A DNA stretch of 64,000 nucleotides from JAJEFO01 sp965208685 (GTDB lineage Bacteria; Pseudomonadota; Alphaproteobacteria; Rhodobacterales; Rhodobacteraceae), in the NCBI GenBank assembly GCA_965208685.1, contig CBDBPL010000007.1, positions 3,844,001-3,908,000 on the forward strand, read 5' to 3'. Positions 61,458 to 64,000 of the stretch are shown here, one piece after another; within the stretch, counting starts at the first letter, position 1, and each line of letters opens with the position of its first letter. Below the pieces are notes generated by a model. The model did no database searches. It saw only the letters and a program-made list of their open reading frames with translations, and had not been told where the DNA came from. Position numbers and translations under genes: made by a program.

Positions 61458-62633
61458 TCACGGCCGCTCCACGCAGAGCGCGACGCCCATCCCGCCACCG
61501 ATGCAAAGCGTGGCAAGCCCCTTCTTGGCGTCCCGACGCTTCATCTCGAAGAGGAGCGTGTTCAGGACCCGTGCGCCGGAAGCGCCGATCGGGTGGCCGA
61601 TGGCGATCGCGCCGCCGTTGACATTCACGATCTCGGGATCCCAGCCCATGTCCTTGTTGACCGCGCAGGCCTGCGCGGCGAAGGCCTCGTTCGCCTCGAT
61701 CAGGTCAAGGTCGTCGATCTTCCAGCCCGCCTTCTCGAGCGCCTTGCGGCTTGCGTAGATCGGTCCGACGCCCATGATCGACGGATCCAGGCCGGCGGTG
61801 GCGTAGGACACGATGCGCGCGAGCGGCTCGATGCCGCGCCTTTCGGCCTCCTCCGCGCTCATGAGAAGGACGCCGGCAGCGCCGTCATTGATGCCCGAGG
61901 CGTTTCCAGCCGTCACCGAGCCTTCCTTGCTGAAAGCCGGCCTGAGCTTCTGCATGTTTTCGATCGTCGCGCCGTGGCGGACATACTCGTCCTTGTCGAC
62001 CACGATGTCGCCCTTCCGGGTCTCGACCGTGAACGGAACGATCTCGTCGTCGAACCTGCCCGCCTTCTGCGCCGCCTCGGCCTTGTTCTGGCTCGCGACC
62101 GCAAACTCGTCCTGCTGGTCGCGGCTGATCTGCCACTTTTCCGCGACATTCTCGGCCGTCTGTCCCATGTGATAGCCTTGGAACGCGTCCAGGAGTCCGT
62201 CACTGAGCATCGTGTCCACAAGCTTCACGTCGCCCATCTTCTTGCCCGCGCGAAGGGCCTGTGCATGGGGGCTGATGGACATGTTCTCCTGACCGCCCGC
62301 GGCCACGATCCCTGCATCGCCAAGCTGGATGTGCTGCGCCCCGATCGCCACGGCGCGCAGGCCGGAGCCGCAGAGCTGGTTGATGCCCCACGCCGCGCTT
62401 TCGACCGGAAGGCCGGCGTTCACGTGCGCCTGCCGGGCCGGGTTCTGGCCTTGCCCTGCGTTCAGCACCTGGCCCAGGATGGTCTCGGACACTTCGTCCT
62501 TTTCGACGCCGGCGCGCGACACGAGCTCCTCCAGAACGGCGGTACCCAGGTCATGGGCCGGCGTGTTGGCGAAACTGCCGTTGAAGCTGCCGACCGGCGT
62601 ACGGGCCGCAGACGCGATGACGACATTGGTCAT
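61458..62633 (-). CDS. phaA: Acetyl-CoA acetyltransferase (beta-ketothiolase)
   Basis: 391 residues. Catalytic Cys88 in QLCGSGLRA, His347 in GHPIGASG and Cys377 in CIGGGMG are all in place. Condenses two acetyl-CoA to acetoacetyl-CoA, the first step of PHB synthesis. AGGAGG before the ATG at 62633. A 120-base gap separates it from phaB. Upstream DNA has a TGCAccTGCA motif and an AT-rich run, listed as a finding. Confidence 0.96.
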   Translation of the reverse strand: MTNVVIASAARTPVGSFNGSFANTPAHDLGTAVLEELVSRAGVEKDEVSETILGQVLNAGQGQNPARQAHVNAGLPVESAAWGINQLCGSGLRAVAIGAQHIQLGDAGIVAAGGQENMSISPHAQALRAGKKMGDVKLVDTMLSDGLLDAFQGYHMGQTAENVAEKWQISRDQQDEFAVASQNKAEAAQKAGRFDDEIVPFTVETRKGDIVVDKDEYVRHGATIENMQKLRPAFSKEGSVTAGNASGINDGAAGVLLMSAEEAERRGIEPLARIVSYATAGLDPSIMGVGPIYASRKALEKAGWKIDDLDLIEANEAFAAQACAVNKDMGWDPEIVNVNGGAIAIGHPIGASGARVLNTLLFEMKRRDAKKGLATLCIGGGMGVALCVERP

Positions 62634-62729
62634 TGTTGAATTCCTCCTGATTTGCCTGCGGACGGCTGCTTCGCCCGCGATTTCGGGCGCACATTATGCA
62701 GGTGCAGAAAAAATTCAACGGGCGAATCG

Positions 62730-63626
62730 TCACCCCCCGCGCATGCCGGTCATGTCCCAGCGCCCGTAGTACTGGCTGACCACGTGGCGCGCCTCCGCAA
62801 AGAACAGCCATCTCTGGATCAAGGCGCCCAGGAGATGGCTTGCCACCGCGGGCACCACGAGAAAGTGCGTGAACGGCAACAGCAGCAGGACAACCGGAAC
62901 CACTGCGAAGAGCAGTGCCGAGATGACCTTCAGGACCATCGCGTGCTTGCGCCCGACCTGAAACACCATTTCCCGGGTGAGGTAGCTCTCTCCCGTGTGG
63001 GGTGCCTCGAACGCCCGAACCCTTCCGGCATGACCGAGGCCTGTCGCCGTCGCCAGATCAGTGCCGGTGGATCTCTCCCGCCGTTCCTGGTCGATCCAGG
63101 CGAAGGCCTGGACGACGGCCAGAAGCGGCAGCGCCCACAACGCCACTGACACGCGGCCTGTCGTGAGAGCGCCCCCTGCCAACGCGAAACCCAGGAAGAG
63201 CACCGGCGGCGACCAATGGTTCCAGCGAGGCACCGTCCGCATCTGGAGATAGATCATGGACGTCGCGTAGACGGTCGCGAGGGAAAGAACGGCGCCGACA
63301 ATGCCGAGCGGGCGCCAAGCCTGTTCGAGGAAGACCAGCCCTGCCCCATGTGCCGCCATCGCGGTCAGCGCGAGCAGCGACACCCAGGCCTCGCGGCTCA
63401 GCCAGGATGACCGCCACTGCGTGAACGCCTTGAGCGCGCGTTCGGGATGGCCCAGATGAAATGTCGAAGCGAGGAGGCCGCCGCCGGCGAGGGCAAAGGC
63501 GATGCCAAGAAAGGCAAGCGCGGACCAGCCCGTTGGCGGCGAGGCATCGATCCCGAGAAACGCCAGCATGCCGAAGCCGAGCCCCGACAGAGTCGTGAAC
63601 AGGATGATGGACGGCGCGGGATGCAT
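62730..63626 (-). CDS. DMSO reductase-family membrane anchor subunit (DmsC type)
   Basis: 298 residues with about eight transmembrane segments. Begins HPAPSIILFTTLSGLGFGML, the usual DmsC opening; STFHLGHPERALKAFTQWRSSWLSREAW near 53-80 is the conserved quinol-side region. Anchors a molybdoenzyme complex and passes electrons from the quinol pool. Its ATG shares one base with the ferredoxin-subunit stop. The catalytic subunit is outside the window, so the substrate (DMSO, TMAO, other N- or S-oxide, or reverse reaction) is unknown. Confidence 0.9.
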   Translation of the reverse strand: MHPAPSIILFTTLSGLGFGMLAFLGIDASPPTGWSALAFLGIAFALAGGGLLASTFHLGHPERALKAFTQWRSSWLSREAWVSLLALTAMAAHGAGLVFLEQAWRPLGIVGAVLSLATVYATSMIYLQMRTVPRWNHWSPPVLFLGFALAGGALTTGRVSVALWALPLLAVVQAFAWIDQERRERSTGTDLATATGLGHAGRVRAFEAPHTGESYLTREMVFQVGRKHAMVLKVISALLFAVVPVVLLLLPFTHFLVVPAVASHLLGALIQRWLFFAEARHVVSQYYGRWDMTGMRGG

Positions 63627-64000
63627 CAGGACAGTCTCGACAGCGTGCGATCAAGCCAGCCGACAAACCCCTCGGCATCTTCCGCAACCGGTTCGAGGAA
63701 GGGCGCGAGAACGTCCAGCTCGGGCAACTCGTCCTTGGGACGCGGCGGCAGATAGCGGTTGACGGGCGCCGTTCCCTGTTCGGGCATGAGCTCGAATCCC
63801 CCGCGTTCGGCGACCAGCCTCGAGACATCGCTCTCGGGGTCCGACAGGTCCCCGAAATGCCTCGCACCGGCCGGGCAGGTGCGGACGCATGCGGGCTGGC
63901 GGTCCTCTTCGGGCAGGTTCTCGTTGTAGATGCGGTCCACGCAGAGCGTGCACTTCTTCATCACCTGCTCTTCCGGATCCATCTCGCGGGCTCCGTAGGG
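63626..64000 (-). CDS. 4Fe-4S ferredoxin-type subunit of DMSO reductase-family complex (5' end cut off)
   Basis: Only the last 124 residues are visible; the start is beyond base 64000. The visible CTLCVDR and PACVRTCPAGA (Cys spacing of the last [4Fe-4S] clusters in DmsB-type subunits) are followed by a Pro/Glu-rich tail to the stop. It connects the molybdopterin subunit to the DmsC anchor encoded next. Gene order B then C as usual. Confidence 0.9.
   Translation of the reverse strand, partial: PYGAREMDPEEQVMKKCTLCVDRIYNENLPEEDRQPACVRTCPAGARHFGDLSDPESDVSRLVAERGGFELMPEQGTAPVNRYLPPRPKDELPELDVLAPFLEPVAEDAEGFVGWLDRTLSRLS

Overview
The window looks like a chromosomal segment of a GC-rich alphaproteobacterium, most likely a Rhodobacterales (Rhodobacteraceae-like) organism. 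The evidence is the set of housekeeping neighbourhoods: ETF-ubiquinone oxidoreductase followed by a TPR lipoprotein-like gene, ispE, a long-chain polyprenyl diphosphate synthase, a DUF2007 protein and a TrmN-type methyltransferase; DinB with an N-terminal zinc-finger extension; slt next to dapA; phaA-phaB; and a YdcH protein. All identifications come from reading motifs and gene order; no database search was run. I recognised no rRNA, tRNA or CRISPR array.

Layout. 1-9.0 kb (+): a catabolic cluster with acyl-CoA dehydrogenase (cut by the window edge), an old-yellow-enzyme reductase, an NmrA-like protein, a SnoaL-like protein, a three-subunit molybdenum aldehyde oxidoreductase of the PaoABC type and a zinc alcohol dehydrogenase. 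9.0-12.7 kb (-): a ribose-type ABC importer whose binding-protein gene is frameshifted. 12.9-18.2 kb (-): ALDH, TRAP transporter (dctP-dctQ-dctM) and an FMN reductase, divergent from a GMC oxidoreductase (18.3-19.9 kb). 20.2-27.8 kb: core genes aroC, rnhB, nfeD, qmcA, dinB, slt, dapA. 28.1-36 kb: a second SDR/NmrA/SnoaL cluster, a decayed DNA adenine methylase, another SDR and a second TRAP transporter. 37.0-45.7 kb (+): a LIV-type ABC importer (binding protein frameshifted by an 11-bp insertion), an ALDH, a coniferyl-alcohol-dehydrogenase-like SDR and a flotillin-like protein. 45.9-49.2 kb: a Fic protein, a small ion channel and a P450. 49.2-58.0 kb: core genes smpB, greA, ETF-QO, TPR protein, ispE, polyprenyl synthase, DUF2007, methyltransferase. 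58.4-60.4 kb: a second, unusual Fic protein between inverted repeats, then ydcH. 60.6-64.0 kb (-): phaB, phaA and the C and B subunits of a DMSO-reductase-family enzyme.

How it fits together: four uptake systems (one sugar-type ABC, two TRAP, one LIV-type ABC) sit next to alcohol and aldehyde oxidising enzymes, so the accessory blocks look like self-contained import-and-oxidise modules feeding acids or acyl-CoAs to central metabolism; ETF-QO would take electrons from the acyl-CoA dehydrogenase and PhaAB would store surplus acetyl-CoA. The substrates cannot be told from sequence alone, though aromatic alcohols and aldehydes are the best guess for the first and LIV clusters. No dedicated transcription regulator was recognised among these modules. 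The most notable observations are: shared putative operator motifs ahead of two different transporter operons; stem-loops placed right after binding-protein genes; two duplicated NmrA+SnoaL pairs; two Fic genes that each carry repeated operator-like elements at their 5' end; an inverted-repeat pair bracketing one Fic gene; and a LivF with a long disordered tail in an operon that ends in a flotillin.
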